NCBI GenBank assembly: GCA_018401705.1
Contig: JAGYKL010000012.1
Coordinates: 1 to 64,000, forward strand
Reading direction: 5' to 3'
Length of the DNA stretch: 64,000 bases
DNA from: Bacteroidia bacterium
GTDB taxonomy: Bacteria; Bacteroidota; Bacteroidia; M30B66
Positions 46,770-57,121 of the stretch are shown one piece after another. Numbering within the stretch: the first letter of the stretch is position 1; each line of letters opens with the position of its first letter. The position numbers and the translations under genes are program-made. The notes under the pieces are model-generated. The model was not told where the DNA came from. It searched no databases and saw nothing but the letters and a program-made list of their open reading frames with translations.

Positions 46770-48143
46770 TTAAGCGTTCTTAAGTTGTGCATAATTATGA
46801 TAAAAGTAAGGAATAGTTTCGATACCCTTCAAATAATTGAAAATTCCGTAATGCTCGTTTGGAGAATGGATAGCATCTGAATCAAGTCCGAATCCCATTA
46901 AAACAGTTTTTAGACCAAGGATTTTTTCAAAAGATGCTACAATAGGAATACTTCCTCCGCTTCTGGAGGGAATTGCAGGAATTCCAAAAGTTTGCTCCAT
47001 AGCCATTGACGCAGCTTTATACTCATCAGAATCAATTGGTGTAACAGCTGGGAATCCCCCGTGATGAGGAGTTACCTTAACTTTAACACTTTTAGGAGCA
47101 ATTGATTCAAAATGCTTTTTAAAGAGTTCAGTGATTTTTTCCGGATGCTGATTGGGCACAAGTCTCATTGAAATTTTTGCATATGCTTTTGAAGGTAGAA
47201 CGGTTTTAGCTCCTTCTCCAGTATATCCTCCCCAAATTCCATTCACATCAAGTGTCGGCCTAATGGAAGTCCTTTCAACAGTAGAGTAAGAATTTTCACC
47301 TTGAATGTCATTAATATCCAGCGCTGCTTTATATGCGTTTAAATCGAAAGGTGCTTTAGCAATTAAAGTCCTTTCTTCAGTGCTAAGTTCAATAACATCA
47401 TCATAAAAGCCCGGAATATTGATTTTATTGTCTTCATCTTGCAAACTAGCAATCATATCACACAAAACATTGATAGGATTGGCTACAGCCCCGCCATAAA
47501 CACCAGAGTGCAAGTCTCTGTTGGGACCAGTTACTTCAACTTCTACATAGCTCAAACCTCTCAAGCCTGTAGTTATTGAAGGAGTTTCATTACCAATCAT
47601 GGAGGTATCTGAAACAAGCACACAATCAGCTTTTAATTTTTCCTTGTTCGTTTTAAGAAATTGGTCAAGGTTGGATGAGCCAACTTCTTCTTCTCCTTCA
47701 ATCATGAATTTTATGTTGCAAGGCAGATTGTTTTCTTTCATCATTAATTCAAACGCTTTAATGTGCATAAACATTTGCCCCTTATCGTCTGCAGCTCCTC
47801 GAGCATAAATCTTATTATCTCTGATTACAGGCTCAAAAGCAGGCGATGTCCACAAATCAAGAGGGTCAGGTGGTTGAACATCGTAATGGCCATAAACCAA
47901 AACTGTAGGCAAAGAAACATCTACAATCTTTTCGCCGTAAACAATTGGATAACCAAGCGTTTGACAGATTTCAACTTGATTAGCTCCTGCTTTAATTAGT
48001 GAGTTCTTAATGGATTCAGCAGCCTTCAAAACATCACTTTTGTAAAGAGGATCAGCACTTACAGAAGGAATTCTTAATAATTCAAAGAGCTCATTAATGA
48101 ACTGTTCTTTGTGTTGTTCTACTTTTTCTTTGTAATTAATCAT
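46770..48143 (-). CDS. M20-family dipeptidase
   Basis: 457 residues, no leader. Metal motifs: VLVYGHYDVQPPDPLDLWTS near 85-104, YARGAADDKGQMFMH near 118-132, FMIEGEEEVGSSNLD near 151-165, VLVSDTSMIGN near 182, and the C-terminal His in SDAIHSPNEHYGIFN near 430-444. Lid domain marker HSGVYGGAVANPINVLCDM. The layout is that of M20 family peptidases related to carnosinase and ArgE/DapE-type enzymes. Substrate probably dipeptides. The start lies divergent from the choice-of-anchor L surface protein gene. Confidence 0.92.
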   Translation of the reverse strand: MINYKEKVEQHKEQFINELFELLRIPSVSADPLYKSDVLKAAESIKNSLIKAGANQVEICQTLGYPIVYGEKIVDVSLPTVLVYGHYDVQPPDPLDLWTSPAFEPVIRDNKIYARGAADDKGQMFMHIKAFELMMKENNLPCNIKFMIEGEEEVGSSNLDQFLKTNKEKLKADCVLVSDTSMIGNETPSITTGLRGLSYVEVEVTGPNRDLHSGVYGGAVANPINVLCDMIASLQDEDNKINIPGFYDDVIELSTEERTLIAKAPFDLNAYKAALDINDIQGENSYSTVERTSIRPTLDVNGIWGGYTGEGAKTVLPSKAYAKISMRLVPNQHPEKITELFKKHFESIAPKSVKVKVTPHHGGFPAVTPIDSDEYKAASMAMEQTFGIPAIPSRSGGSIPIVASFEKILGLKTVLMGFGLDSDAIHSPNEHYGIFNYLKGIETIPYFYHNYAQLKNA

Positions 48144-48281
48144 GTTTTATTCGATAAAGGGTAAAAATTGTGGTTGGAAAAAGCTTAATTTTACTTAAAA
48201 TTTGGCATGAATTTAGTTAATTGTTAAAAGAAAGTTTTTTAGATTTCAAACATACAATCGAATTCTGCGTTGAGCAATCAA

Positions 48282-50396
48282 ATGATTTATAAGTTTAATA
48301 AATATCGAATAGTTGTTTTCATCTTAACTTTGTTTATGATGTTGTCAAACTATTCGTTTTCTCAACTTATAGTATCTCAACAAAATGCAACGTCATTAGT
48401 TCAAGATGTTTTGGTTGGTTCAGGTGTTACCGTTTCGAACATTCAGTTTTCCGGAGCAGCTCAAATGATAGGTAGTTTTAATGGTGCAAACTCCAATATC
48501 GGATTATCATCCGGGATTGTGATGAGTACAGGAAGAATACAGGACGCAACCGGCCCCAATAATAGTCCAAGTAAAGGCGAAGATTTAAATCAGAATGGAT
48601 ATGGCCCTTTAGAAGCCATACTTGGAGGAGGAGAGCAAACTAAAGACGCCGCTGTATTAAGTTTCAATTTCTTTTGTGAAAGTGATTTGGTGCAATTCAA
48701 GTATGTTTTTGCATCTGAGGAATATCCTGAATATGTTGGGTCTGAATTCAATGATATTTTCGCTTTCTTCATTTCTGGGCCTGGAATACCAGGTACTCAA
48801 AACATTGGTCTTATTCCAAATACGAATCAACCTGTTGCAATAAACAATGTAAATGCTGGAAGCTTTCAGAATTTCTTTGTGAATAATGGTAATGGAATAT
48901 CAGGAGGAGGTAGTACGGTTCAGTTTGATGGTTTTACAAGACCTTTTATCGCCGAAGCAACAGTAGTGCCATGTCAGACCTATACAATAACAATGGCTAT
49001 TGCTGATGTAGGTGACGGTATTTATGATTCAGCTGTTTTTTTGGAGGCTCAAAGCTTTAGTTCGTCTGAAGTAACTATTGAACAGCAACCTAGTTATATT
49101 GAAGGCTCTGATGTAATTTATGAGGATTGTGGTTTTAATACCATCACGATTCGAAGGAGCGGTCAAACATCAACACCTTTAACCATTCTCTTGGAATCAG
49201 CAGGCTCTGCAACTTATGGCGTAGATTATTCATCTTTTCCTCTATCTGTTACTTTTCAGCCTGGACAAGAAACGATTTCTTTCGATATTGAAGCCTTTTC
49301 TGATGCGATAGTTGAAACTGGAGGAGAATCAGTTTCAGTTATTTACAGAGATAGTGGCTGCACTGGAGTTGAATTAAAAAGAGTTGACTTCTTTATTTAC
49401 GACCCGCCTCCTGTGCTAAGTATAAATCCTGGTGTAACTCAACAACTAATTTGTCCCAAGCAACCTGTGGTTTTAAACGCTTCTGTTGCAGGAGGAGTTT
49501 CTCCTTATGCTATTACTTGGTTGGGCGTTGGTTCTGGCAATCCAGTTACTGCATATCCTGATTCATCAACATGGTACGTTGTAAATGCCATAGATCAATG
49601 CGGCTCATTGATTAAGGATTCTGTTTTGGTTGATATACCTGGATATGTTCCCTTGAGGCTTTATGTTACAAATGACACACTTATCTGTAGAGGTGAAATT
49701 GCCAAAATTGGAGGCTCTGCAACTGGAGGTAAGCTTCCGTTAATTTATACTTGGGGAGATGTTATTGGACAACCTCCGATTAGATTTGTTCAACCGCAAA
49801 CTACAACATTATATACGTTATCTGTTACTGATTCATGTGGTATAACCGTACCTAAAGATATTGAGGTTGAAGTAAACGACGTACATGCCCTTTATACAGT
49901 GCGTTACATAACCAACTCAACAGTTCAGTTTCTGGATTTATCATACGAAGATATTGTATCATGGGATTGGGATTTTGGCGATGGTGTAGGTTTTTCTGAA
50001 GAATCTAATCCATTGTATGCATTTCCTGATACTGGTACTTTTCCTGTTCGATTAATTGTTTCGAATTCAGACCGCTGTAAAGACACAGTTGAAAATCCTA
50101 TTAAGTCATTCCCGCCATTTCACTTTTACATACCCAATGCTTTTACCCCTGATGGAGATGGTATAAATGATAGTTTTTCGGGAATTGGCGAGGGATTCTT
50201 GTCTTACGAAATGTATATTTATAACCGTTGGGGTGAAGAAATATTTTTCACAGATGATTACTCAGCCAAGTGGGGGAGAGGACCACGAGGAATTCTAGAC
50301 AGAATACCTATTGACGTTTACGCTTACAAAATTATCCTAACACTTCCAACCTTAGAAAAGGAAGAATATATAGGCAGAGTATCGGTTGTAAGGTAA
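48282..50396 (+). CDS. Choice-of-anchor L domain surface protein with T9SS type B sorting domain
   Basis: The ATG at 48282 is preferred to a TTG at 48270. About 704 residues. Leader MIYKFNKYRIVVFILTLFMM, then SNYSFSQ. The choice-of-anchor L domain covers about 27-270: VSGVTVSN-type start, LSSGIVMSTGRIQDATGPNN, FASEEYPEYVGSEFNDIFAF, GNGISGGGSTVQFDGFTRPF. Ig- and calx-beta-like segments follow (LILLESAGSATYGVDY), then a PKD domain WDWDFGDGVGFSEESNPLY near 560-585, and the type B tail FYIPNAFTPDGDGINDSFSG, MYIYNRWGEEIFFT, IGRVSVVR. A surface-displayed, probably adhesive protein. First of three tandem T9SS cargo genes. Confidence 0.9.
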   Translation: MIYKFNKYRIVVFILTLFMMLSNYSFSQLIVSQQNATSLVQDVLVGSGVTVSNIQFSGAAQMIGSFNGANSNIGLSSGIVMSTGRIQDATGPNNSPSKGEDLNQNGYGPLEAILGGGEQTKDAAVLSFNFFCESDLVQFKYVFASEEYPEYVGSEFNDIFAFFISGPGIPGTQNIGLIPNTNQPVAINNVNAGSFQNFFVNNGNGISGGGSTVQFDGFTRPFIAEATVVPCQTYTITMAIADVGDGIYDSAVFLEAQSFSSSEVTIEQQPSYIEGSDVIYEDCGFNTITIRRSGQTSTPLTILLESAGSATYGVDYSSFPLSVTFQPGQETISFDIEAFSDAIVETGGESVSVIYRDSGCTGVELKRVDFFIYDPPPVLSINPGVTQQLICPKQPVVLNASVAGGVSPYAITWLGVGSGNPVTAYPDSSTWYVVNAIDQCGSLIKDSVLVDIPGYVPLRLYVTNDTLICRGEIAKIGGSATGGKLPLIYTWGDVIGQPPIRFVQPQTTTLYTLSVTDSCGITVPKDIEVEVNDVHALYTVRYITNSTVQFLDLSYEDIVSWDWDFGDGVGFSEESNPLYAFPDTGTFPVRLIVSNSDRCKDTVENPIKSFPPFHFYIPNAFTPDGDGINDSFSGIGEGFLSYEMYIYNRWGEEIFFTDDYSAKWGRGPRGILDRIPIDVYAYKIILTLPTLEKEEYIGRVSVVR

Positions 50397-50456
50397 ATAA
50401 GCGTTGATTAAATATATTATTGTAATTTACATCGTTAATTTCTTTAATAGGCATTT

Positions 50457-52634
50457 GTGAGATTACGTCTACTTCTGATAATAACTTCTTTAGTTTTTCA
50501 GTGTCTTTCACTGAATGCTACTCATATTATTGGAGGTGAAATATATTATGACTGTTTGGGTAACAATCAGTTTAGAGTTGTTTTAAAACTTTACAGAGAC
50601 TGCTTATTAGGACAAGCACCTTATGATGACCCAGCAAATGTTGCTGTTTATAATAGTCAAGGTGCACTTATCCGTAACATAGAAATGGTTTTTCCAGGAA
50701 GCTCACTAGTCCCTCAAGGAAGCATTAATCCTTGCTATCAAGATGAAGCTAACTTGTGCGTTGAGGAAGCAATTTATGAAGAAATAGTTACACTTCCGCC
50801 TACAAGCGGAGGATATACGCTTGTTTATCAGAGATGTTGCAGAAACCAATCGATACTGAATATTAACGATCCAGGCGATACAGGAGCAACTTACATGATA
50901 AATATTCCTGAATCTGCGTTTACTGACTGTAACTCAAGTCCACGTTTCAACATTTTTCCACCAATTGTATTGTGCATTAATGATCCACTTCAATTCGATC
51001 ATTCAGCTACAGACCCAGACGGGGATTCCTTGGTTTATTCATTCTGCGATCCCTTCGAAGGAGCTTCTCCTGATGATCCAATGCCAATTCCCCCCGGTCC
51101 ACCGCCTTATAATTTTGTAAATTTTATAGCTCCATTTTCAGCAAATAACCCTTTGCCTTCAAATCCAATTCCAAATGTTGACCCATCTAGTGGACAATTA
51201 ACAGGTTTTCCAACGCAGATCGGGCAATATGTTGTTGCCGTGTGTGTTAGTGAATATAGAGATGGTATATTATTGAGCACTAATAAAAGAGACTTCCAAT
51301 TCAACGTAGTTAATTGCAGTGGAGAGTCAACAGCTTCCTTCGAAGCTCCAACAGCTGAGATAAATATTGACGGATCTGTTTTTTGTAATGGTTTATCTGT
51401 AAACTTTATTGATCAAAGTGAGAATGCTCTGTTTTATTTATGGGATTTTGGCGTTCCAGGAATTAATACTGATATAAGCACATCTCAAAACCCTGTTTAT
51501 GTTTATCCAGACACAGGCAGATATATTGCAACTCTTATTGTTAACCCCGGCTATTCTTGCGCTGACACAACATTTTTGCAAGTTGGAGTTTATGCTGAAC
51601 TCGTAGCTGACATCAATGGCATTGATGGGCAGTGCATAATTAATAATTCGTTTTCTTTTGGTGCTGAAGGAGATTTTGATGCTGATGCTAGTTTCTTCTG
51701 GGAGTTTTCAGGTCCTTCATCTTATTCAAGTTCAAGCCAGATGAATCCTCCAGCAGTTTCATATTCCGAAGCAGGAAGTTTTGAGGCTTACTTGAGCATA
51801 ACCACAACTCATTGCCTGGCTTTTGATACAATTGAGGTGATTGTTTATCCTGAATTGCAAATAGACCTTGATATCAGTGATGCTGATGCATGTGTTCCTG
51901 CTTCAATTGAGTTTGACAATTTATCGCCTGATTCCCCGGGAGCAATTTACTTGTGGAATTTTGGAGATGGTAACACTTCTAATCAATATGCACCTGTTCA
52001 CTTTTATGAAGAACCTGGCGTTTACGATATTCAATTGAGCGTTGAACACGTAATAGGTTGTGTAGGAACCGTATCAGAAACATTTCCACAATATATTAGA
52101 ATAAGGCCTAGACCTGATGCTGGCATTGATGCTGAACCATCTGAAGTAGACATTTTAGATCCAACGGTTGTTCTGTATGATATTTCATCAGGGCAAATTT
52201 CAAGTTGGATAAATCCGGGGACTGGAGAGGAGTTTTTTGAATCGTCCATTGAGTTTGTTTATTCAGATACCGGTAATTACACAGCTATGGTTGTTGCCTT
52301 GAACTCAGAGGGATGCTATGACACAGCTTCTGTAATTGTTAGAGTTAATCCTGTTTTTAATGTCTATATTCCTAACGCTTTTTCTCCCAATGGAGATGGC
52401 ATTAACGAAGTATTTATTGCTAAGGGAGAAGGTTTTGTAGAGTTCTCAATGGCAATTTTTGATAGGTGGGGCGACGAAATCTTCACCAGCAAAAGCGAGG
52501 AAGTTCCATGGGATGGAAGAGCCAACAGGGGTAGTGATATTGCGCAATCTGGAGTGTACAATTATAAGTTTTGGATTACAGATGTTTTCAACACTGAGCA
52601 TGTTTTTACAGGAAGAGTTCTCCTCATTCGCTAG
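50457..52634 (+). CDS. PKD-domain surface protein with T9SS type B sorting domain
   Basis: 725 residues, GTG start at 50457 (an in-frame TAG at 50448 leaves no alternative upstream). Leader MRLRLLLIITSLVFQCLSL ending NATH. The N-terminal domain THIIGGEIYYDCLGNNQFRV, LYRDCLLGQAPYDDPANVA, QRCCRNQSILNINDPGDTG is a recurrent Bacteroidota surface domain. PKD domains: LFYLWDFGVPGIN, IYLWNFGDGNTSN, and others. Type B tail VYIPNAFSPNGDGINEVFIA, IFDRWGDEIFTS, VPWDGRANRG, TGRVLLIR. Likely adhesin. It follows the preceding T9SS gene by 60 bases with no terminator, so the cluster may be co-transcribed. Confidence 0.9.
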   Translation: MRLRLLLIITSLVFQCLSLNATHIIGGEIYYDCLGNNQFRVVLKLYRDCLLGQAPYDDPANVAVYNSQGALIRNIEMVFPGSSLVPQGSINPCYQDEANLCVEEAIYEEIVTLPPTSGGYTLVYQRCCRNQSILNINDPGDTGATYMINIPESAFTDCNSSPRFNIFPPIVLCINDPLQFDHSATDPDGDSLVYSFCDPFEGASPDDPMPIPPGPPPYNFVNFIAPFSANNPLPSNPIPNVDPSSGQLTGFPTQIGQYVVAVCVSEYRDGILLSTNKRDFQFNVVNCSGESTASFEAPTAEINIDGSVFCNGLSVNFIDQSENALFYLWDFGVPGINTDISTSQNPVYVYPDTGRYIATLIVNPGYSCADTTFLQVGVYAELVADINGIDGQCIINNSFSFGAEGDFDADASFFWEFSGPSSYSSSSQMNPPAVSYSEAGSFEAYLSITTTHCLAFDTIEVIVYPELQIDLDISDADACVPASIEFDNLSPDSPGAIYLWNFGDGNTSNQYAPVHFYEEPGVYDIQLSVEHVIGCVGTVSETFPQYIRIRPRPDAGIDAEPSEVDILDPTVVLYDISSGQISSWINPGTGEEFFESSIEFVYSDTGNYTAMVVALNSEGCYDTASVIVRVNPVFNVYIPNAFSPNGDGINEVFIAKGEGFVEFSMAIFDRWGDEIFTSKSEEVPWDGRANRGSDIAQSGVYNYKFWITDVFNTEHVFTGRVLLIR

Positions 52635-52774
52635 TAAATTCAACTACTCGCTGAGTAGGTAAGATTAATTTCACATTTTGATAATTTAAGCATAGTATTT
52701 GGCAATTTGATTTTCATTGTGTCAACAAAACCTTATTTTTACATGTTTAGTAAATGTAAATAGGTCTTCGTAAT

Positions 52775-55700
52775 TTGAAAAAGCTATACAAATATAAATA
52801 TTTGATTTTCAGCTTTATTCTAGGATTTTTCTCCTTGAATATTGCTTCTGTTTCTTCTCAATCAGTAGAGATTGTTCCAGGGAATGATACCACACTTTGT
52901 ACCAATCAGACATTACCTTTGACTGCTGTGATAGATCCAGAATCAACAGCTGGAGGAAGTACTGCCTTTGTAGGTTACGATTATGAAGAAATTCCTATTT
53001 CAGCTGGACCTACGGTGGGAACAAATATCCCACTCACTGACGATGCCTATTCAAATGCAATTAACATAGGCTTCCCTTTCCAATTCTTCGGTACTGTTTA
53101 CAATCAACTTTATGTTAGTTCAAATGGTTGGATAGGTTTTACACCTCCATTAACTGGAGACTATACCCCAGAGCCATTTCCTATTTGTGGTGGCCCCAAC
53201 CTTGGCATTTTAGCTTGCTGGCAAGATTTTAATCCAGGTGCAGGAGGTACAGTTACTTACACTACTACCGGCGTTGCCCCAAATAGAAGAGTTGTTATAT
53301 CATGGAATAATGTTCCGTTTTTTGGAGGGACTTGTCCAGGGGTAACATCTACTTTTCAAATTCATTTATATGAAACGACTCATATTATTGAGATTCACAT
53401 CGTAAACAAACCCTCTTGCCCTGGATTATGGGGAACAGGTGCAGTTACTGGTGTGGTTGGAGCAAATACTGTTAATCCATGTAACTGCTATTACATAGAA
53501 AATCAATTTAATAATACTACTGGTGCAATTAATAATAGAGCATTCAGATATACTCCTATTCAAGGCACTTTAAATGGTGTAGATGCTGTACTTCAATCAC
53601 TTCAGTGGAGTGTTAATGGAACAAACGTAGGGTCTGCGAACAGCCCCAACTACACAGCATTCATGCTAAACACTACTGCTGATAGAGTTGTTGTTGTGAC
53701 TGCAACATTCAGTATTCCTTGTGTTGGGAATGTAGTTGTGAAAGATACTGTTGTTATTTCCCCGGCTCAGTATGATCCAAATTTCTCGATTACTTCACCA
53801 ATTTGTGCTGGGCAAGAAACATCGTTATTCACATTTACAGGTTCTCCTATCCCTCCAGCAAATGCTACTTTAACTTGGGATTTTGACGGAGGAGTTGCCT
53901 TGCCAGGCAATGGATTGGGTCCTCATGATGTTTCATGGGCTACTCCTGGAAATAAGAATGTAAGCCTTTCCATTACCGGAGGAGCATGTGCAGCAGCTGC
54001 GTTCGATACGATTGTTGAAGTTGTAGCTTCTCCAACATCAACTTTTACATCTACAGCCGAAGTATGTGGAGCAGCTTCTGCAACAATAACTTATACTGGA
54101 AATGCTCCAGCAAGCGCTAATTATACCTGGGATTTTGATGGCGGAGTTGCTGTTCCTGCAAGCGGCCAAGGTCCGTTCTCTGTAACGTGGGCTACGCCAG
54201 GGTTAAAAAACGTTAGTCTTAGTGTTGGAATTGGTTCTTGTGTTTCAAGTGAAACAGTTGCACAGGTTAATGTTTTACCCCCACCATCATCATCTTTTGT
54301 TGTTTCAAGTGCTTCAGTTTGTGCAGAAGCATCTGTAACTGTTACTTTTACTGGAACATCTCCTGCCAGTGCTAATTACACTTGGAATTTTGACGGTGGT
54401 GTTGCTGTCCCTGCTAATGGGCAAGGACCTTTTGATGTAACCTGGTCAAGTGGAGGTATTAAAAATATAAGCCTTCAAGTTAATGATAATGGGTGTATTT
54501 CTCCGTTAACATCTGTACCAGTTACTGTAAATTCTATTCCTACAGCTGATTTTACATCAAGTGCTGCAGTTTGTCCTGGAGGTAATGCAAGTATTACTTA
54601 TACAGGAACTGCTACTGCTGCTGCTTCATTTAATTGGTCATGGGATTCTGGAACTGCTTTGCCTGGTAATGGTATTGGTCCCCATTCAGTTAATTGGGCA
54701 ACTCAAGGAAATAAAAATATTAGTTTAACTGTAACTCAAAATGGGTGTGTTTCTGAACCATTCAATGCTGTTGTTACTGTCAATCCTATACCTACTTCTA
54801 CTTTTACAGCAAATCCTTCAGGAGTTTGTGTGGGAGCATCAACCACACTCTCTTATACAGGAACGGCCTCTGCAACTGCAACATACAATTGGAACTTTAA
54901 TTCAGGGACTTCAATCCCTGGAGGCACTTCTCAAGGTCCTCAATCAGTATCATGGAATGCAGAAGGACAAAAAAATATTACATTGACAGTAACTGAAAAT
55001 GGATGTGTTTCAACACAAACTTCTGTTTCAGTAGATGTATTCCCAACTCCTACAGGTAATTTTACTCTTACACCTGCAGTTTGTCCAGGTGATGATGCCA
55101 CTGCCACTTATACTGGAACTGGAACCGCAGCAGCAACTTATACTTGGTCATTTAACGGAGGAACGTCAACACCTGCGCCAGGGACATCTGGTCCATATGC
55201 TGTTAACTGGAACACTTCAGGAAATAAAACGGTATCTCTTGTAGTTACTGAAAATGGCTGTGCTTCTCAGCCATTTTCACAAAATGTTGAGGTTTATCAA
55301 ATACCATCTTCAGCTTTCACTGCTTCTAGCCCTATTTGTGCTGGAGAATCAACCACATTGAATTACGTGGGTGCAGCATCAGCTTCAGCAACCTACGATT
55401 GGACAATGGCTGCAGGCAATCCTTCTAGCGCAAGCGGCATTGGACCTCATTCTGTCAACTATAATACTGAAGGAACTTACTTTCTAGAGTTAAGGGTAAC
55501 TGAGAATGGCTGTGAATCAACTGTAACACAGGTGCAAGTTGTAGTAAACCCAATTCCAAGTTCTACTTTTGAATCAAACTCACCCATTTGTTTAGATGGT
55601 TTAGCAGAAGTAACTTACAACGGAGGAGCTCCGGCAAACGCTATTTACAATTGGTCTTTTGATGGTGGTTTAGCTACAAGTGATAATGGACCAGGTCCAA

Positions 55701-57112
55701 TTCTTATTAGATGGGATACACCAGGAGCTAAGACTGTATCCTTAAATGTAAATGCCTTAGGTTGTCAATCAACAAGTAGCACAGAAATGACAATAGATGT
55801 ATTGCCGCTTCCAGTTGTAAATGCAGGTCTTGATGTTGAGGTATGTTCTGGGGCAATTGCCCAATTAGGCGAGGCTGGTAACCCAAATTACACATATTCA
55901 TGGTTACCATTGCAAGGATTAAGTGATCCGAATGCTTCTGCAACATCGGCTCAATTAATGAATAATACCACAAACACAATAAATCAAGTATATATATTAA
56001 CTGCTAATGATGGCTTGTGTGAAGCTTCTGATTCTGTTATTTATTCAGTTACAGCTCCACCATTTGTTTCCTTTGTATCTCCTTCAGGACAGTGCTTTGA
56101 TGGACATTCTTTTGATTTTGTTGCAATTGGTGATTTTACACCAACAGCTGACTTTATTTGGAATTTTGGTCCCAACGCAATTACTCCTTCTAGTTCAGTA
56201 TTAAATCCTTCTAACATTACGTTTGATACTACGGGCTCCCAAACAATTAGCCTTCAGGTAGACGATGGTGGATGTTTCTCTAATTTGTATACGGCTGATG
56301 TTGTTATTTATAAAGAGCCTGAAGCTGATTTCTATGCTGAGTTTACTTCAGGATGCGATCCATTAGAAGTAAAATTTATTAATACATCAGAAGGGACTAC
56401 CAATATGCAATACGAATGGAATTTTGGTGCTGGGCAGCCTTCAGCCTCTGAGCAGCCTTCATATACCTATGATAAACCAGGTATTTATGATGTTTCCTTA
56501 AATATCATAACTCAAAATGGCTGTAGTTCTAGTAAAGACAGGAAAGAATACATAAATGTCTATCCTACGCCTACAGCTGGTTTTAAAATGAGTTCTCTAA
56601 CTGCTAATATCATTGAACCGATAATAAGTTTCAGTTCAATTGCAGTAAATGGAGACACTTCCTGGTATGTGATTGAGCCAATGGATACTTCTATTTTTGT
56701 AGATACTACTTTGTATGGTTCCTTCAACACTTTTGAATTTCCTGAAATTGGAGATTACTCCATTTATCAATATGTTGAAAATGAATTTGGATGTGTTGAT
56801 TCAGCCGATAACAGAGTTAATATAAATACAGGGTATCGTATCTATATTCCAAATAGCTTCTCACCAAATAATGATGGAATTAATGATTTCTTTCGTCCTT
56901 ATGGGGAAGGAATAGCAAGCTATGAAATCAAAGTTTGGAACAGGTGGGGACAACAAGTCTATTCATCTTTTGACATTGAAAATGGCTGGGATGGTAAAGC
57001 ATTTCTTTCAGACAAATTTGTTATCCCTGGCGTTTATCTTTATCGAATGGAGATATATGATGAACTTGGATATTCCTACAGCTATGAAGGCGTGGTGAAT
57101 GTTTTGCAATAA
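52775..57112 (+). CDS. Giant PKD-like-repeat adhesin with T9SS type B sorting domain
   Basis: 1,445 residues; start TTG at 52775, since an upstream in-frame stop at 52757 leaves only TTG or ATA. Leader MKKLYKYKYLIFSFILGFF to VSSQS. The N-terminal domain (about 60-260) is a beta-sandwich, with IGFPFQFFGTVYNQLYVSS and NGWIGFTPPLTGDYTP, of the nidogen-like/secreted lectin-like type. Eight tandem repeats of about 85 residues follow (about 335-1015), each with a CxxG start, an YTWxFDGGxAxPxxGxGP-like core and a GNKxxSLxVTxNGC end. Further PKD modules (FIWNFGPNAITPSSS, YEWNFGAGQPSASEQ) precede the tail IYIPNSFSPNNDGINDFF, VWNRWGQQVYSS, WDGKAF. A long surface stalk or adhesin. Confidence 0.92.
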   Translation: MKKLYKYKYLIFSFILGFFSLNIASVSSQSVEIVPGNDTTLCTNQTLPLTAVIDPESTAGGSTAFVGYDYEEIPISAGPTVGTNIPLTDDAYSNAINIGFPFQFFGTVYNQLYVSSNGWIGFTPPLTGDYTPEPFPICGGPNLGILACWQDFNPGAGGTVTYTTTGVAPNRRVVISWNNVPFFGGTCPGVTSTFQIHLYETTHIIEIHIVNKPSCPGLWGTGAVTGVVGANTVNPCNCYYIENQFNNTTGAINNRAFRYTPIQGTLNGVDAVLQSLQWSVNGTNVGSANSPNYTAFMLNTTADRVVVVTATFSIPCVGNVVVKDTVVISPAQYDPNFSITSPICAGQETSLFTFTGSPIPPANATLTWDFDGGVALPGNGLGPHDVSWATPGNKNVSLSITGGACAAAAFDTIVEVVASPTSTFTSTAEVCGAASATITYTGNAPASANYTWDFDGGVAVPASGQGPFSVTWATPGLKNVSLSVGIGSCVSSETVAQVNVLPPPSSSFVVSSASVCAEASVTVTFTGTSPASANYTWNFDGGVAVPANGQGPFDVTWSSGGIKNISLQVNDNGCISPLTSVPVTVNSIPTADFTSSAAVCPGGNASITYTGTATAAASFNWSWDSGTALPGNGIGPHSVNWATQGNKNISLTVTQNGCVSEPFNAVVTVNPIPTSTFTANPSGVCVGASTTLSYTGTASATATYNWNFNSGTSIPGGTSQGPQSVSWNAEGQKNITLTVTENGCVSTQTSVSVDVFPTPTGNFTLTPAVCPGDDATATYTGTGTAAATYTWSFNGGTSTPAPGTSGPYAVNWNTSGNKTVSLVVTENGCASQPFSQNVEVYQIPSSAFTASSPICAGESTTLNYVGAASASATYDWTMAAGNPSSASGIGPHSVNYNTEGTYFLELRVTENGCESTVTQVQVVVNPIPSSTFESNSPICLDGLAEVTYNGGAPANAIYNWSFDGGLATSDNGPGPILIRWDTPGAKTVSLNVNALGCQSTSSTEMTIDVLPLPVVNAGLDVEVCSGAIAQLGEAGNPNYTYSWLPLQGLSDPNASATSAQLMNNTTNTINQVYILTANDGLCEASDSVIYSVTAPPFVSFVSPSGQCFDGHSFDFVAIGDFTPTADFIWNFGPNAITPSSSVLNPSNITFDTTGSQTISLQVDDGGCFSNLYTADVVIYKEPEADFYAEFTSGCDPLEVKFINTSEGTTNMQYEWNFGAGQPSASEQPSYTYDKPGIYDVSLNIITQNGCSSSKDRKEYINVYPTPTAGFKMSSLTANIIEPIISFSSIAVNGDTSWYVIEPMDTSIFVDTTLYGSFNTFEFPEIGDYSIYQYVENEFGCVDSADNRVNINTGYRIYIPNSFSPNNDGINDFFRPYGEGIASYEIKVWNRWGQQVYSSFDIENGWDGKAFLSDKFVIPGVYLYRMEIYDELGYSYSYEGVVNVLQ
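53781..55815 (+). repeat. Eight tandem PKD-like coding repeats of about 255 bases
   Basis: Repeat starts lie near 53781, 54038, 54291, 54545, 54797, 55054, 55311 and 55561, so spacing is 250-257 bases. Each encodes the phrase P-V/I-C near its start, a WNFDGG-like centre and a xNGCxS end. The units have diverged enough to keep DNA distinct, apart from a few similar stretches (repeats 2 and 3 share YTWxFDGGVAVPAxGQGPF). Confidence 0.85.
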
Positions 57113-57121
57113 GTTTTTCTA

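Noticed and set aside
53781-55815. Possible CRISPR or satellite array because of regular 255-base spacing
   Set aside because: The repeats are in-frame protein modules that have diverged at the DNA level; there are no short identical repeats with unique spacers.
54741-55979. Leu- and Gln-rich frames within the repeat region on both strands
   Set aside because: Alternative frames of the tandem repeats; composition is biased and no start signals are seen.
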